A DNA stretch of 64,000 nt from Streptomyces sp. TLI_146 (GCF_002846415.1 NZ_PJMX01000001.1:434001-498000); one strand, 5' to 3'; counted from the first letter of the stretch, positions 18,613 through 27,800 are shown. The notes: generated by a model from the sequence alone, not told the origin. Program-made: numbers and translations.

Positions 18613-20049
18613 GTGTCCGTCCGGACGCTCCGTCTCCCCAGCCCCACACACCCCCGGCGCGCCCTTGGCGCAGCCGCCGCCACCGCCGCCGTAGCCCTGG
18701 CCGCCGTCACGCTCCTGCCGACCGGCCAGGCCGGCGCGGCAGGTACCACCCTGCGCTCGCTCGCCGAGGCGAACGGCCTCTACTTCGGTACCGCCATCTC
18801 CCAAGGCGACCTCAACAACGCCCCCCTCACCGCCGTCGCCGGCAGCCAGTTCGGCATGCTCACCCCCACCAACGAAATGAAGTGGGACACCATCGAACCC
18901 TCCCGGGGCAGCTTCAGCTACGGCCCCGCCGACCGTCTCGTCTCCTTCGCCCAGACCCACTCGATGCGGGTGCGCGGCCACACCCTGGTCTGGCACAGCC
19001 AGCTCCCGTCCTGGGTGAACAGCCTCCCCGGCTCGCAGGTGAAAACCGCGATGGAGAACCACATCAACAACGAAGTGACCCACTACAAGGGCAAGCTGTA
19101 CGCCTGGGACGTGGTGAACGAACCCTTCAACGAGGACGGATCCTTCCGCACCGACGCCTTCTACAACGCGATGGGCAGCGGTTACGTCGCCGACGCGCTA
19201 CGCACCGCCCGCGCGGCCGACCCGACCGCCAAGCTGTACCTGAACGACTACAACATCGAGGGCCTTAACGCGAAGAGCGACGCCATGTACAACCTGGTGA
19301 AGTCGCTCAAGGGCCAGGGCGTCCCCCTGGACGGCGTCGGCTTCCAGGCGCACTTCATCCTCGGCCAGATCCCCTCGTCTTTCAAGGCCAACCTCCAGCG
19401 GTTCACCGCACTCGGCGTCAACGTCGCGATCACCGAGCTCGACGACCGTATGCCACTGCCCCCGAGCGCGGACAAGCTCGCCCGACAGGCCGGCGACTAC
19501 GCGTCCGTGGTCAACACCTGCCTCACCGTCAGCGGCTGTGTGGGCCTCACCCAGTGGGGCGTCGGCGACCCGGACTCCTGGATTCCCGGCACCTTCCCCG
19601 GCTACGGCGCCGCCACCCTGTATGACGCCAACTACCAGCCGAAGCCGGCCTACACGGCCTCGGCCAACGCCCTCGGCGGCGGCACCACCAGCCCGACCCC
19701 CACCCCCACTCCCACTCCCACTCCCCCGGGCGCCTCCTGCCAGGTCAGCGGCAAAGTCAGCCCCTGGAACACCGGCCTGACCGAGGACATCACGATCACC
19801 AACACCGGTTCGACCGCACTCAACGGCTGGGCCCTGACCTACACCCTCCCTGCTGGCCAGACCGTGACCAACAGCTGGAACGCCTCACTCACCCCGGCCA
19901 CCGGCCGGGTCACCGCCACGAACCTCAGCTACAACGCCACCCTGGCCCCCGGCGCCGCCACCTCGTTCGGCTTCCAGGCCACCCATACCGGCGACACCGC
20001 CTTCCCCACCTCGTTCAGCCTCAACGGCACCGCCTGCACAACCTCCTGA
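18613..20049 (+). CDS. Secreted GH10 endo-1,4-beta-xylanase with C-terminal CBM2
   Basis: A GTG at 18613 (AGAAAGGAC upstream) opens a 478-residue protein. A signal peptide ends around GQAGAA (residue 42). Residues 45-350 are a GH10 barrel: FGTAISQGDLNN, TPTNEMKWDTIEP, VRGHTLVWHSQLPSW, WDVVNEPF with acid/base E170, and VAITELDD with nucleophile E275. A (PT)n linker follows, then a CBM2 domain of about 100 residues (SGKVSPWNTGLTEDITITNT, ending with TSFGFQATHTG), which binds cellulose or xylan. This is the usual layout of large Streptomyces xylanases. The BxlR-type operator upstream and position next to bxlR suggest induction by xylan products. Confidence 0.95.
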   Translation: MSVRTLRLPSPTHPRRALGAAAATAAVALAAVTLLPTGQAGAAGTTLRSLAEANGLYFGTAISQGDLNNAPLTAVAGSQFGMLTPTNEMKWDTIEPSRGSFSYGPADRLVSFAQTHSMRVRGHTLVWHSQLPSWVNSLPGSQVKTAMENHINNEVTHYKGKLYAWDVVNEPFNEDGSFRTDAFYNAMGSGYVADALRTARAADPTAKLYLNDYNIEGLNAKSDAMYNLVKSLKGQGVPLDGVGFQAHFILGQIPSSFKANLQRFTALGVNVAITELDDRMPLPPSADKLARQAGDYASVVNTCLTVSGCVGLTQWGVGDPDSWIPGTFPGYGAATLYDANYQPKPAYTASANALGGGTTSPTPTPTPTPTPPGASCQVSGKVSPWNTGLTEDITITNTGSTALNGWALTYTLPAGQTVTNSWNASLTPATGRVTATNLSYNATLAPGAATSFGFQATHTGDTAFPTSFSLNGTACTTS

Positions 20050-20219
20050 AGTGATGCCCGCGACGGCACGTCTGCCTAAACGGTGTGCGTACCTGGCTGC
20101 CGTGTCGATCACCGCAACCACCTGCGTCCTACGGGCACACCGCGCCCGGCATCGCCACCAGCCCGGCCCGCGCCACCGCACCAGCCCGGCCCGCCACGCC
20201 ACCGCTGGCACTGCTCCCT
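20050..20219. other. Short intergenic gap after the xylanase
   Basis: No gene is visible. The stretch contains short imperfect repeats of ACCAGCCCGGCCCGC around 20157-20200 and runs into the broken ROK gene. Confidence 0.4.
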
Positions 20220-20745
20220 TCAGCGCACGGGCAGCCGGGTGGGATCGGCGATGATCTGCTGGACCATCACCAGTGCCGCACCCCGTACGGGGCCTCGCCT
20301 GCCCAGGGTGGAAGGGCACAGCGCCTTGGGAGTCCAGGGCCGAACAGTGACGCGGGCGACCAGTTCGGCGCGTACCGACAACAAAAGCCAGTCGGCGAGT
20401 TCGGTGCAGGCGTCGCCGAGGACGGAGGCGTCGGGGTCGATCAGGTGCACCGCCGAGGCGAGGGCGAGGCCCAGGGCTCGCCCTCGCCTCGTCGAGGGCG
20501 CGCAAGGTGGGTGCGTCCCCGGCGCTCGCCCGCTCGACCAGCGGAGCGACCAGGTCACCGGCGACCGGGTCACCGGCGCCCGTGTCGGCGAGCCCGGCCA
20601 CACGGAGCACAGCCGTCCCCCGCGTACAGTTCCAGGCAGCCGCGTGCGCCGCAGGCACAACGGGGCCCTTCCAGGTGGACGGGCAGATGGCCGACTTCGC
20701 CCGCGAAACCGTGGGCGCCCCGCAGTAGTTGACCGCTCAGGATCA
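20220..20745 (-). pseudogene. Broken ROK-family regulator/kinase, C-terminal part with frameshifts
   Basis: Three minus-strand frames together read a ROK protein. The first holds LLRGAHGFAGEVGHLPVHLE and CACGARGCLE (the zinc-binding CxCGxxGCxE motif). The second continues AVLRVAGLADTGAGDPVAGD and ERASAGDAPTLRALDEA. The third ends ALASAVHLIDPDASVLGDAC and VQQIIADPTRLPVR. At least two frameshifts separate them, and the N-terminal helix-turn-helix and sugar-binding start are missing. It was probably a local carbohydrate regulator (XylR/NagC type) between the xylanase and the GH43 gene. Confidence 0.65.
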
Positions 20746-21037
20746 GTGCGGCCCCTCTTCCGGGCGCGGTCTCCTCGTACTCGCCGCCTCGACGAAGTCG
20801 CCTTCACCAGGCCACCGCCCTCCTCGGCCACATCCACGCCTCCGAGGGCTCCACGAACTCCGACCCCAGGCCGGCACCTCGGCCCACCAGGCCGTGGCCG
20901 TCCAAAAGGCACCGCGCGCCGACCTGCCCCACGCCCTGACTGCCTGGCCGCTCAGCATCCCGGTCTGCGACGCCCCGTGCCCCCGTGCGCGCCGATGAGC
21001 CAGGGCGTCGGCTCCCTCCGCGAAAGGAACTCATCCC
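20746..21037. other. Intergenic stretch upstream of GH43
   Basis: A plus-strand piece at about 20808-20875 (RLHQATALLGHIHASEGSTN) looks coding but has no start, end or known family. The stretch otherwise holds the presumed GH43 promoter and the ribosome binding site GAAAGGAA before 21038. I see no xylan-type operator here. Confidence 0.35.
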
Positions 21038-22552
21038 ATGCCAGGCCAGCAGGCAGTGGACCGCACCGTCACCAACCCCGTGATCCCCGGCTTCCATCCC
21101 GACCCCAGCATCTGCCGCGTCGGCGACGACTACTACCTCGTGTGCTCCAGCTTCGAGTACTTCCCCGGCGTGCCCGTCTTCCACAGCCGCGACATGGTGC
21201 ACTGGACCCAGATCGGCAACGCCCTCGACCGGCCTAGCCAGTTGCGCCTGCCATCAGACTCCCCCTCGTCGGGCGGGATCTACGCACCCACCCTGCGCCA
21301 CCACGACGGCCGTTTCTGGCTGATCGTCACCAACGTGGCGCACGGCGAGGGCAACTTGCTGTTCACCGCCACCAATCCGGCCGGCCCCTGGTCCGAGCCC
21401 ATCAGGCTGCCCGGCGTCCACGGCATCGACCCGGACATCGCCTGGGACGAGGACGGCACCTGCTACTGCACCGTCGCCGGGGTGTCCCAGGTCCGCATCG
21501 ACCCGCTCACCGGCCTGACGTCCGGCCCCTCGCAGCACCTCTGGTCCGGTACGCCCGGCGCCCTGGCCCCCGAAGCGCCGCACCTGTACCGGATCGGCGC
21601 CTCCTGGTACCTGCTCATCGCCGAGGGCGGCACCGAGCGCGGACACGGCGTGTCCATCGCCCGCGGCCGTACGCCCTCCGGCCCGTTCGAGCCGTGCCCG
21701 GCCAACCCGATCCTGACACACCGCGGCACCAGCCACCCCATCCAGAACACCGGGCACGCCGACCTCGTGCAGGCGCCCGACGGTTCCTGGTGGATGGTGC
21801 TGCTCGGCGTGCGCCCGCAAGGCGGCACCCCCGGCTGGCACGTGCTCGGCCGCGAGACTTTCCTCGCCCCGGTCGACTGGGTGGACGGCTGGCCGGTCGT
21901 CGGCGAGCTCTCCACCGAGCAACCCGCACCCGGCTGGCCGCTCAAGCCCGGCCCGGACACACCGGTCCGGGACGACTTCGACCACACCGAGCTGCACCCG
22001 CGCTGGATATCGGTACGCGAACGGCCCGCACGGCTCTGCACCACCGTGGAGCGGCCGGGCTGGCTGACCCTCCGCGCCGCCGGGAGCTCACTCGACGAAC
22101 CGGACGCGGTGTTCGTCGGCCGTCGCCAGCAGCACCTGTCCTGCCGGGTGCGCACACTGATCGACCCGGCGCAGGGACGGGGCGGCCTTGCCGTCCGGCT
22201 CGACGAGCGGCACCACTACGAGATCGAGGCAGCCGCCGGAGTGGTCAAGGTGTTCGCCCGCATCGGCCCGCTGCGCCCCGAGGCGGCGGCCCTGCGGGTG
22301 CCCGACGGGCCGGTGATCCTCGGCGTCGAGATCACGCCGCACCCCCCGCAGGACGCGCGGACCGGTCCCGACCTCCTCTCCTTCGGAGTCGAGGAGGCCG
22401 ACGGCACGCTCACCGTGCTCGCCACGCTCGAAGGCCGGTACCTGTCCACCGAGGTGGCGGGCGGCTTCACCGGACGGGTCATCGGCATGTACGCCTCGGC
22501 CGGGACCGTCCACTTCGACTGGTTCGACTACGAGTCGCATCCGGATTCCTGA
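21038..22552 (+). CDS. GH43 beta-xylosidase/arabinofuranosidase
   Basis: The 504-residue product has no signal peptide, so it is probably cytoplasmic and acts on imported oligosaccharides. The five-bladed propeller signature is present: NPVIPGFHPDPSICRVGDDY (base D22), GIYAPTLRHHDGRFWLIVT, GIDPDIAWDEDG (D131 or D133, pKa modulator) and APEAPHLYR (acid E179). The C-terminal 190 residues (from DDFDHTELHPRWISVRERPA to the end) form the concanavalin-like beta-sandwich typical of GH43 xylosidases of about 500-540 residues. GAAAGGAA lies upstream of the ATG. It is the second intracellular xylo-oligosaccharide hydrolase of the island besides BxlA. Confidence 0.92.
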   Translation: MPGQQAVDRTVTNPVIPGFHPDPSICRVGDDYYLVCSSFEYFPGVPVFHSRDMVHWTQIGNALDRPSQLRLPSDSPSSGGIYAPTLRHHDGRFWLIVTNVAHGEGNLLFTATNPAGPWSEPIRLPGVHGIDPDIAWDEDGTCYCTVAGVSQVRIDPLTGLTSGPSQHLWSGTPGALAPEAPHLYRIGASWYLLIAEGGTERGHGVSIARGRTPSGPFEPCPANPILTHRGTSHPIQNTGHADLVQAPDGSWWMVLLGVRPQGGTPGWHVLGRETFLAPVDWVDGWPVVGELSTEQPAPGWPLKPGPDTPVRDDFDHTELHPRWISVRERPARLCTTVERPGWLTLRAAGSSLDEPDAVFVGRRQQHLSCRVRTLIDPAQGRGGLAVRLDERHHYEIEAAAGVVKVFARIGPLRPEAAALRVPDGPVILGVEITPHPPQDARTGPDLLSFGVEEADGTLTVLATLEGRYLSTEVAGGFTGRVIGMYASAGTVHFDWFDYESHPDS

Positions 22553-22591
22553 CGGTCCGTCAGGCCCCCCCACTCACGAAAGGGACGACAC

Positions 22592-22815
22592 GTGAAGGAC
22601 ATAGAACAACCAGCGCACCGCCGCGTCCGGAGCCGCGGCCGCCTGGCCCGCCCTGCTGTCGGCGCTCGCCGTCGTGCCCGGGCTGACCGGCACCACGGCA
22701 CTCGCCGCGCCCGACAGCACGAGGGAACCGGCACGGGCGACGGCCAGAGTCCCCTCCTCCGCCGTGGACGCCGTCGCCAAGATGCGGCCCAGCCGGAACC
22801 TGGGCAACCAACGTC
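22592..22815 (+). pseudogene. Truncated GH5 cellulase, N-terminal remnant
   Basis: A GTG at 22592 follows GAAAGGGACGACAC. One frame then reads a signal-peptide-like core (AAAAWPALLSALAVVPGLTG) and VDAVAKMRPSRNLGNQ, close to the AMQPSWNLGN start of secreted GH5 endoglucanases. The start codon and this frame differ by one base, and the homology stops at LGNQ where unrelated DNA begins at about 22815. No catalytic glutamates remain. It is a dead N-terminal stub directly upstream of the GH9 gene. Confidence 0.6.
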
Positions 22816-22890
22816 TCGTATTTGAGGGTCCGTCACCTCTCCTGCCTTGCAGGCATCTTGACGCGTACCCCACAAGGCTGGCTTGATGGG

Positions 22891-22906
22891 ATGGGAGCGC
22901 TCCCAT
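22891..22906 (+). promoter_or_regulatory. CebR box (cellulose-utilisation operator)
   Basis: ATGGGAGCGCTCCCAT is a perfect 16-bp palindrome containing TGGGAGCGCTCCCA, the established consensus operator of the LacI-type cellobiose/cellotriose regulator CebR in Streptomyces. It lies 43 bp before the GTG of the GH9 cellulase gene. CebR itself is not encoded in this window. Confidence 0.9.
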
Positions 22907-24553
22907 ATCCCCTTCCCGTCCCCACCCCCACCGAGGAAGGCCCCACCCGTGCCTCCTGCCCACACTCGTCGTCGCCTGTCGCACCACGCGGCCGCCGTTC
23001 TCGTCGGCCTCGCCCTCGCCGCCGGTGGTCTCACCGCCACCGCGTTTCCGGCGCACTCCGCCGACGCGACCACCGCCGCCCTCGCCCAGTCCGCCGACAG
23101 CCCCGTGCGGGTCAACCAGCTCGGCTACCTGCCCGACGGCCCCAAGCAGGCCACTGTGGTCAGCTCCGCGTCCGGACCGCTCGCCTGGCAGCTGCGCAAC
23201 GGCTCGGGTGCGGTGGCGGCCTCCGGCTCCACGACAGTGCACGGCGCCGACCAGGCGTCCGGCCAGTCCACCCACCTGGTGGACTTCGGCGCGTTCGCCG
23301 GCACCGGGACCGGGTTCACTTTGACCGTCGGCGGCCAGGTCAGCCATCCGTTCGACATCTCGGCGTCGCTGTACGACGCGCTGCGCGCCGACAGCATGTC
23401 GTTCTTCTACCAGCAGCGCAGCGGCATCGCGATCGACGCCGCCCTCGCGGGCAGCGCCTACGCCCGCCCCGCCGGACACCTGGGCGTCGCCCCGAACAAG
23501 GGGGACACCAGCGTCCCGTGTCAGGCGGGCGTGTGCGACTACCGCCTCGACGTGCGCGGCGGCTGGTACGACGCGGGCGACCAGGGAAAGTACGTGGTCA
23601 ACGGCGGGATATCCGTCTGGGAGATGGTCAATTCCTTTGAGCGCGCCAAGCGTTCGGGCGGTGACGCGGCGGTCGGTGACTCCACCCTGCGGGTGCCGGA
23701 GCGCGGCAACGGCATACCGGACGTGCTGGACGAAGCCCGCTGGGAGCTGGACTTCCTGCTGCGGATGCAGGTCCCGGCGGGCAAGCCGATGGCCGGGATG
23801 GCCTTCCACAAGGTGCATGACGACCAGTGGACCGCACTGCCGACCCGTCCCGAACTCGATGACGCACAGCGCGAGCTGCACAAGCCGTCGACCGCCGCCA
23901 CACTCAATCTGGCGGCCACCGCCGCGCAGTGCGCCCGGGTGTACGCGCCCTACGACGCCGGCTTCGCGGCCCGCTGTCTGGACGCGGCCCGCCGCGCCTG
24001 GACAGCCGCCAAGGCCAACCCGAACGTGTTCGCCCCCGCGACCGACAACACCGGTGGCGGGGCGTACGAGGACGCCGACGTCAGCGACGAGTTCTACTGG
24101 GCGGCGGCCGAACTCCTCGCCACCACCGGCGAGTCGCAGTACCGGGACGCCGTCACCTCCTCCCCGCACCACACCAAGCCGGTCGACGCGTTCTGGTGGG
24201 GCGGCACCGCGACGCTGGGCCGGATCACCCTCGCCACCGTGCCCGGCGTGGCCCTGCCCTCCGACGACATCGCCCGGCTGCGCTCTCTCCTGACGTCGGC
24301 CGCCGACAGCCACCTGTCCACCATGTCCGGCCAGGGCTACGCGGTACCGCTCGCCACCACCGGGTACGTGTGGGGCTCCAACAGCGCCGTCACCAACAAC
24401 GCGATGGTGCTGGCCGTCGCGTACGAGCTGACCGGCCAACAGCGCTACCGTTTCGGGGCATTGGAGTCCCTGGACTACCTGCTCGGCCGCAACGCGCTCG
24501 ACCTCTCCTACCAAGCTATTTCGTTTGGTGTGATCTTGCGGGATGCTGGCTGA

Positions 24554-24916
24554 GTGGCAAGCCAGATTGTTGAGCGGATGGTGCCGGACGGTTTGTGGGA
24601 ATTGTTCCAGCGGGTGGTGCCGCCGGCGCCGGTTCGCCCGCAGGGCGGCGGGCGCCGACGCCAGCACGGCGACCGTGAGGTCCTGGCCGCGATCGTCTTC
24701 GTGGCCACGTCAGGATGCACATGGAACCAGTTGCCGCCCGGCTTCGGGCCGTCGGGCGTGACCGCGTTCCGGCGGTTCACCGAGTGGTCCGAGGCCCGCG
24801 TGTGGGCCAGGCTCCACCGCCTCGTCCTTGACGAACTCGGTGCTCAGGGCGAGCTGGACTGGTCGCGGTGCGCGATCGACTCGGTCAGTGTCCGGGCGAC
24901 AAAAGGGGGCAGCTGA
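24554..24916 (+). CDS. IS5-family transposase, first frame (OrfA)
   Basis: The 120-residue product holds the DUF4096-type N-terminal region of IS5 transposases (LWELFQRVVPPAPVRP, IVFVATSGCTWNQLPPGFG, TAFRRFTEWSEARVWARLHR) and the first catalytic Asp in CAIDSVSV. It ends at a TGA just after ACAAAAGGGGGC. A -1 slip on this A/G run would join it to the second frame, giving KGGQLTGPNPTDRG, the sequence expected in full-length relatives. Confidence 0.88.
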   Translation: MASQIVERMVPDGLWELFQRVVPPAPVRPQGGGRRRQHGDREVLAAIVFVATSGCTWNQLPPGFGPSGVTAFRRFTEWSEARVWARLHRLVLDELGAQGELDWSRCAIDSVSVRATKGGS

Positions 24917-25365
24917 CGGGACCGAATCCGACCGATCGCGGCAAGAACGGCTCGAAGATCCACATGATCGTCGACCGGAACGGACTGCCGATCTCGATCG
25001 GCATCTCCGCGGCCAACCTGCACGACAGCCAGGCCTTCGAGGCCTTGGTCCGTGGCATCCCACCCATCCGATCTCGTCGTGGACCCCGTCGGCGACGGCC
25101 GGACAAGCTCCACGGCGACAAGGGATACGACTATCCCCACCTGCGACGATGGTTACGCTCGCGAGGCATCACGCCTCGCATCGCACGCCGGGGTGTGGAG
25201 AGTTCTGAACGCCTGGGCCGGCACCGGTGGGTGGTGGAGCGGAGCATCGCCTGGTTTGGCGGATGCCGACGACTCCACCGCCGATACGAGCGCAAGCCCG
25301 AACACTTCCTCGCCTTCACCGCCCTCGCCGCCACCCTCATCTGCCACCGCAGGCTCCCCAAATGA
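24868..25365 (+). CDS. IS5-family transposase, second frame (OrfB)
   Basis: This frame carries the catalytic core: GPNPTDRGKNGSKIHMIVD, HGDKGYDYPHLRRWL with the second Asp, and RHRWVVERSIAWFGGCRRL with the catalytic Glu. The listed start is only the first available one. Authentic expression is probably as a fusion with the first frame through -1 frameshifting near 24900-24908. It ends ten bases before the right end of the element. Confidence 0.88.
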   Translation: MRDRLGQCPGDKRGQLTGPNPTDRGKNGSKIHMIVDRNGLPISIGISAANLHDSQAFEALVRGIPPIRSRRGPRRRRPDKLHGDKGYDYPHLRRWLRSRGITPRIARRGVESSERLGRHRWVVERSIAWFGGCRRLHRRYERKPEHFLAFTALAATLICHRRLPK

Positions 25366-26300
25366 AATGTCCTTTACGTCACCGGCTACGGAGAGCGCTT
25401 CGCGGAGAACCAGCACCACCGCTTCTGGGCGCACCAGAACGACGCCGCGCTGCCGCACCCCCGGCCGGCTCCTTCGCGGGCGGGCCGAACGCGGGCCTTG
25501 AGGACCCCGTGGCCAAGGCCAAGCTCCCGGGCTGCGCCCCGGCCGCGTGCTACGTGGACGACATCGGCTCGTACTCGACCAACGAGGTCGCGATCAACTG
25601 GAACGCCTCTCTGGCGTGGCTGGCGGCCTTCGCGGCGGAGCGGCGCGGGACCCCGGCGACGCCCTCCGCCCAGGTGACACCGACGGCGGTGACGGTCCCG
25701 GAAGGGGGTTCGGCGACGGTGGGGGTACGACTGTCGGGCGCGCCCGCGCAGAACGTCACCGTGACGGCAGCCCGGAGCTCCGGCGACCCTGACCTGGCCG
25801 CCGGGTCGGGGAGCACACTCATCTTCACACCGGCCAACTGGGCGACGGAGCAGCGGGTTTCGGTGTCCGCCGCACAGGACGCGGATGCGCTCGCGGGCAC
25901 CGCGACGTTCACGGTCGGCGGACCAGGGGTGAGAGCGACGACATTCACCGCGACGGAAGCGGACGACGACACAGCACAGCCGGGGCCGTCCTGCTCAGTG
26001 ACGTACAAGGTCGACAACTCCTGGGGCGACGGATTCACGGCGACGGTGACCGTGAAGAACACCGGGTCGTCGACGGTCTCGGGCTGGACCCTCGGGTGGA
26101 ACTTCGCGGGCGATCAGCGGATCACCAACGCCTGGAACGCCACGGTGAACCAGACGGGTGCCGCGGTGACGGCCAGGGACTCCGGCTGGAACGGCACGCT
26201 GGCGCCCGGGGCCGAGGCGAGTTTCGGATTCCAGGCGACGTACTCGGGTGCGAACCCGGCGCCGACACGGTACTCCCTCAACGGTGCCCTCTGCTCCTGA

Positions 26301-26472
26301 GTGCCTGAGTATCGGCCCCGCCCGGTGGGCCGTCGCCCGCGTCCATGACGACGCGCGCGGCGGCACCACTGAGCCGACGATGAGCGGCGAGTCGCCCGGA
26401 CCGGCGAGCAGTTCACAGCCAGCGCGTACAGGCCGTCCGAATGGGCCCAGCTGGCCAAGGACTTGGGCGTCG
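26301..26472. other. Short gap after the cellulase gene
   Basis: No complete gene. A plus-strand piece at about 26398-26470 (RTGEQFTASAYRPSEWAQLA) looks coding and may be a remnant of an unidentified gene. Confidence 0.3.
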
Positions 26473-26802
26473 TCAAGCTTCCGCCCGCACCTCTACGATC
26501 CGCTCGAAGATGAACTCGTGCTTGAGAAAGGACACGTCGTACTCGTGCCCTCCGACGGGCGGGATCAGTTGCGCGGCCTGGAGCAGCCGCCAGCCGTCAC
26601 GCAGAGCCGCCACGCCCGAATCGTAGGGCGGCTCGTCGCTGTCGCCCGTGGTCGGGGAGGTCAGACCGGTCCCGTCGTACTGTGACCAGCCGACGACCCA
26701 GGAGTCCAGGGCGGAGGTGGCCAGGTACAGCACCAGCACTTGCTGCCGCAGTACCGAATCGCCTGCGGCCTGCCAGGCGGGGATCGTGGTCTCGACGGTC
26801 AT
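26473..26802 (-). CDS. Small hypothetical protein
   Basis: The ATG at 26802 overlaps the stop of an upstream truncated gene as ATGA, giving about 109 residues. The sequence is well ordered (MTVETTIPAWQAAGD, LVLYLATSALDSWVVGWSQY, ALRDGWRLLQAAQLIP, VSFLKHEFIFERIVEVRAEA) and has no signal peptide. I do not recognise the family. The C-terminal KHEFIFERI stretch looks like a dimer strand. It was evidently translationally coupled to its partner, of which only the end survives. Confidence 0.6.
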   Translation of the reverse strand: MTVETTIPAWQAAGDSVLRQQVLVLYLATSALDSWVVGWSQYDGTGLTSPTTGDSDEPPYDSGVAALRDGWRLLQAAQLIPPVGGHEYDVSFLKHEFIFERIVEVRAEA

Positions 26803-26941
26803 ACCGCAGCCCCCTCGGGACGGTTGGCGACCCTGGTGACCCAGTAGTCGAGGTCGAAGGCGCTGCCACCGGTCAACTCGCGCCACAGCAGGACGCGGTT
26901 GTACTTCTCCAGGCGCCCGGTGGCCTGCCCGTACCACGGCA
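26799..26941 (-). pseudogene. C-terminal remnant of the gene upstream of 26802
   Basis: The last 46 or so residues of a protein are readable on the minus strand (PWYGQATGRLEKYNRVLLWR, then FDLDYWVTRVANRPEGAAV). Its stop overlaps the start of the next gene (ATGA). Upstream of about 26941 coding character is lost and no start is found. The family is unknown; the coupling shows the two once formed an operon. Confidence 0.45.
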
Positions 26942-27269
26942 ACAAGCCTTCAGCACCTCTACACCCATCCCACCCCCGCTCAGCGGCGCGCCGCCTGGAT
27001 GATGGCCTGCTGGGCCCTGGATTGCATTGCCCGCTCCTTCCCCACACGGACTGGGTGCGCTGCACGGTGCCCCACCCCCGCCTGCTTCACCACGTACGCG
27101 ACCGATGGGGCTGGCAGCACGTGCGCAGCGGACCCGGCCAGGACGGCGGCGACGTGCACTTGCTCCAGCACCGGCCCGAAACCAAACCCGGCCTCCCCGC
27201 ACTGATCACACCAGCACGCCCACCCCGCCGAGCGAACGCTCGTCAGCTGGCCTTGGCCGCTGCTGTGCC
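26942..27269. other. Gap with no recognisable gene
   Basis: Frames here are Pro/Arg/His-rich without motifs on either strand. It may hold further decayed sequence of the ligase-like pseudogene that follows. Confidence 0.3.
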
Positions 27270-27800
27270 CAGGGGCCCTCACGTGGAGGCCGGTTCGCTC
27301 CAGGGCCTGCTCAACCAGATGGGCATCGCCTATGTGGGCTCCGGTGTCCTGGGCAGCTCCCCCGCCGCCCACCAGTACAGCGCCCGCCAGCTCCTTCTTC
27401 ACACTGGCGTCCGCCTACCCCATCACACGCAGAACAACACGCGCAGTCGGCCGCGCGCCGAAGCCCGCCGCATCTTCGACACCCTGCCCCTGGGCCCCGG
27501 TGCGCATCCTGCCCGTCCAGCCACCCACCGCACCCCTGCCCACCGACACCGGGGGCGGTGAGGAGTGGCGGTGCACCGCCGTGGCCCGCAGTCAGGACGC
27601 ACTCACCGACTTCCTCCTCCGCCACGGCGAAGGAGTAGCGCTGCTGGCCGAAACCGACCCCCCGGCCATGCCCTGCAGGTGGGAATCCTGCCCGAACGCA
27701 GCGGACGTGCCCGCGCACTCACCCTTCCCGCACAGGCCCACCCCCTGAGCGAGGACGCCCTTAACCTCGCCCGCGACATGGCCCGCCGCGCGCACGCAAC
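27270..27800 (+). pseudogene. Decayed D-alanine-D-alanine-ligase-like (ATP-grasp) gene
   Basis: Around 27285-27400 one frame reads EAGSLQGLLNQMGIAYVGSG and VLGSSPAAHQYSARQLLLHT, close to the substrate-loop region of Ddl/Van ligases (EDGTxQGLLExxGIPYVGSG). Further on, in other frames, come ALTDFLLRHGEGVALLAE and ALQVGILPERSGRARALTLP, then LSEDALNLARDMARRAHATC, which resembles the end region of such enzymes. Several frameshifts separate these pieces and the ATP-binding core is not intact. It sits upstream of the Nudix/ABC operon, and a past functional link is possible. Confidence 0.5.

Larger units (their letters stand above)
24511..25374 (+). mobile_element. IS5-family (IS427-like) insertion sequence in the GH9 gene
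   Basis: The element is about 864 bp, flanked on both sides by the dinucleotide TA (24509-24510 and 25375-25376), matching the TA or TNA target duplication of IS427-like members. Imperfect terminal inverted repeats are visible: CAAGCTATTTCGTTTGG at 24512 and, on the other strand, AAGGACATTTCATTTGG from 25374 (12 of 17 match). It carries two overlapping reading frames encoding a DDE transposase expected to be joined by a -1 frameshift. The exact outer base of each end is uncertain by one or two positions. The reading frames are intact, so it may still be mobile. Confidence 0.9.
22949..26300 (+). pseudogene. GH9 endoglucanase with CBM2, split by an IS5-type element and frameshifted
   Basis: A GTG at 22949 with GAGGAAGG upstream opens a secreted CelD-type cellulase: signal peptide, Ig-like domain (PVRVNQLGYLPDGPKQATVV), then the GH9 barrel with GGWYDAGDQGKYVVNG. 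The frame runs to YLLGRNALDLSY at 24510, where the element at 24511-25374 is inserted. Beyond it the gene resumes with TGYGERFAENQHHRFWAHQN. A one-base loss in a C-run at 25458-25462 then shifts the frame, after which PAGSFAGGPN, YSTNEVAINWN (with the acid Glu), a Calx-beta-like linker domain and a CBM2 (ending ALCS) follow. Removing the element and restoring one C gives about 828 residues. The interrupted product lacks the acid Glu and the binding module. Confidence 0.93.
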
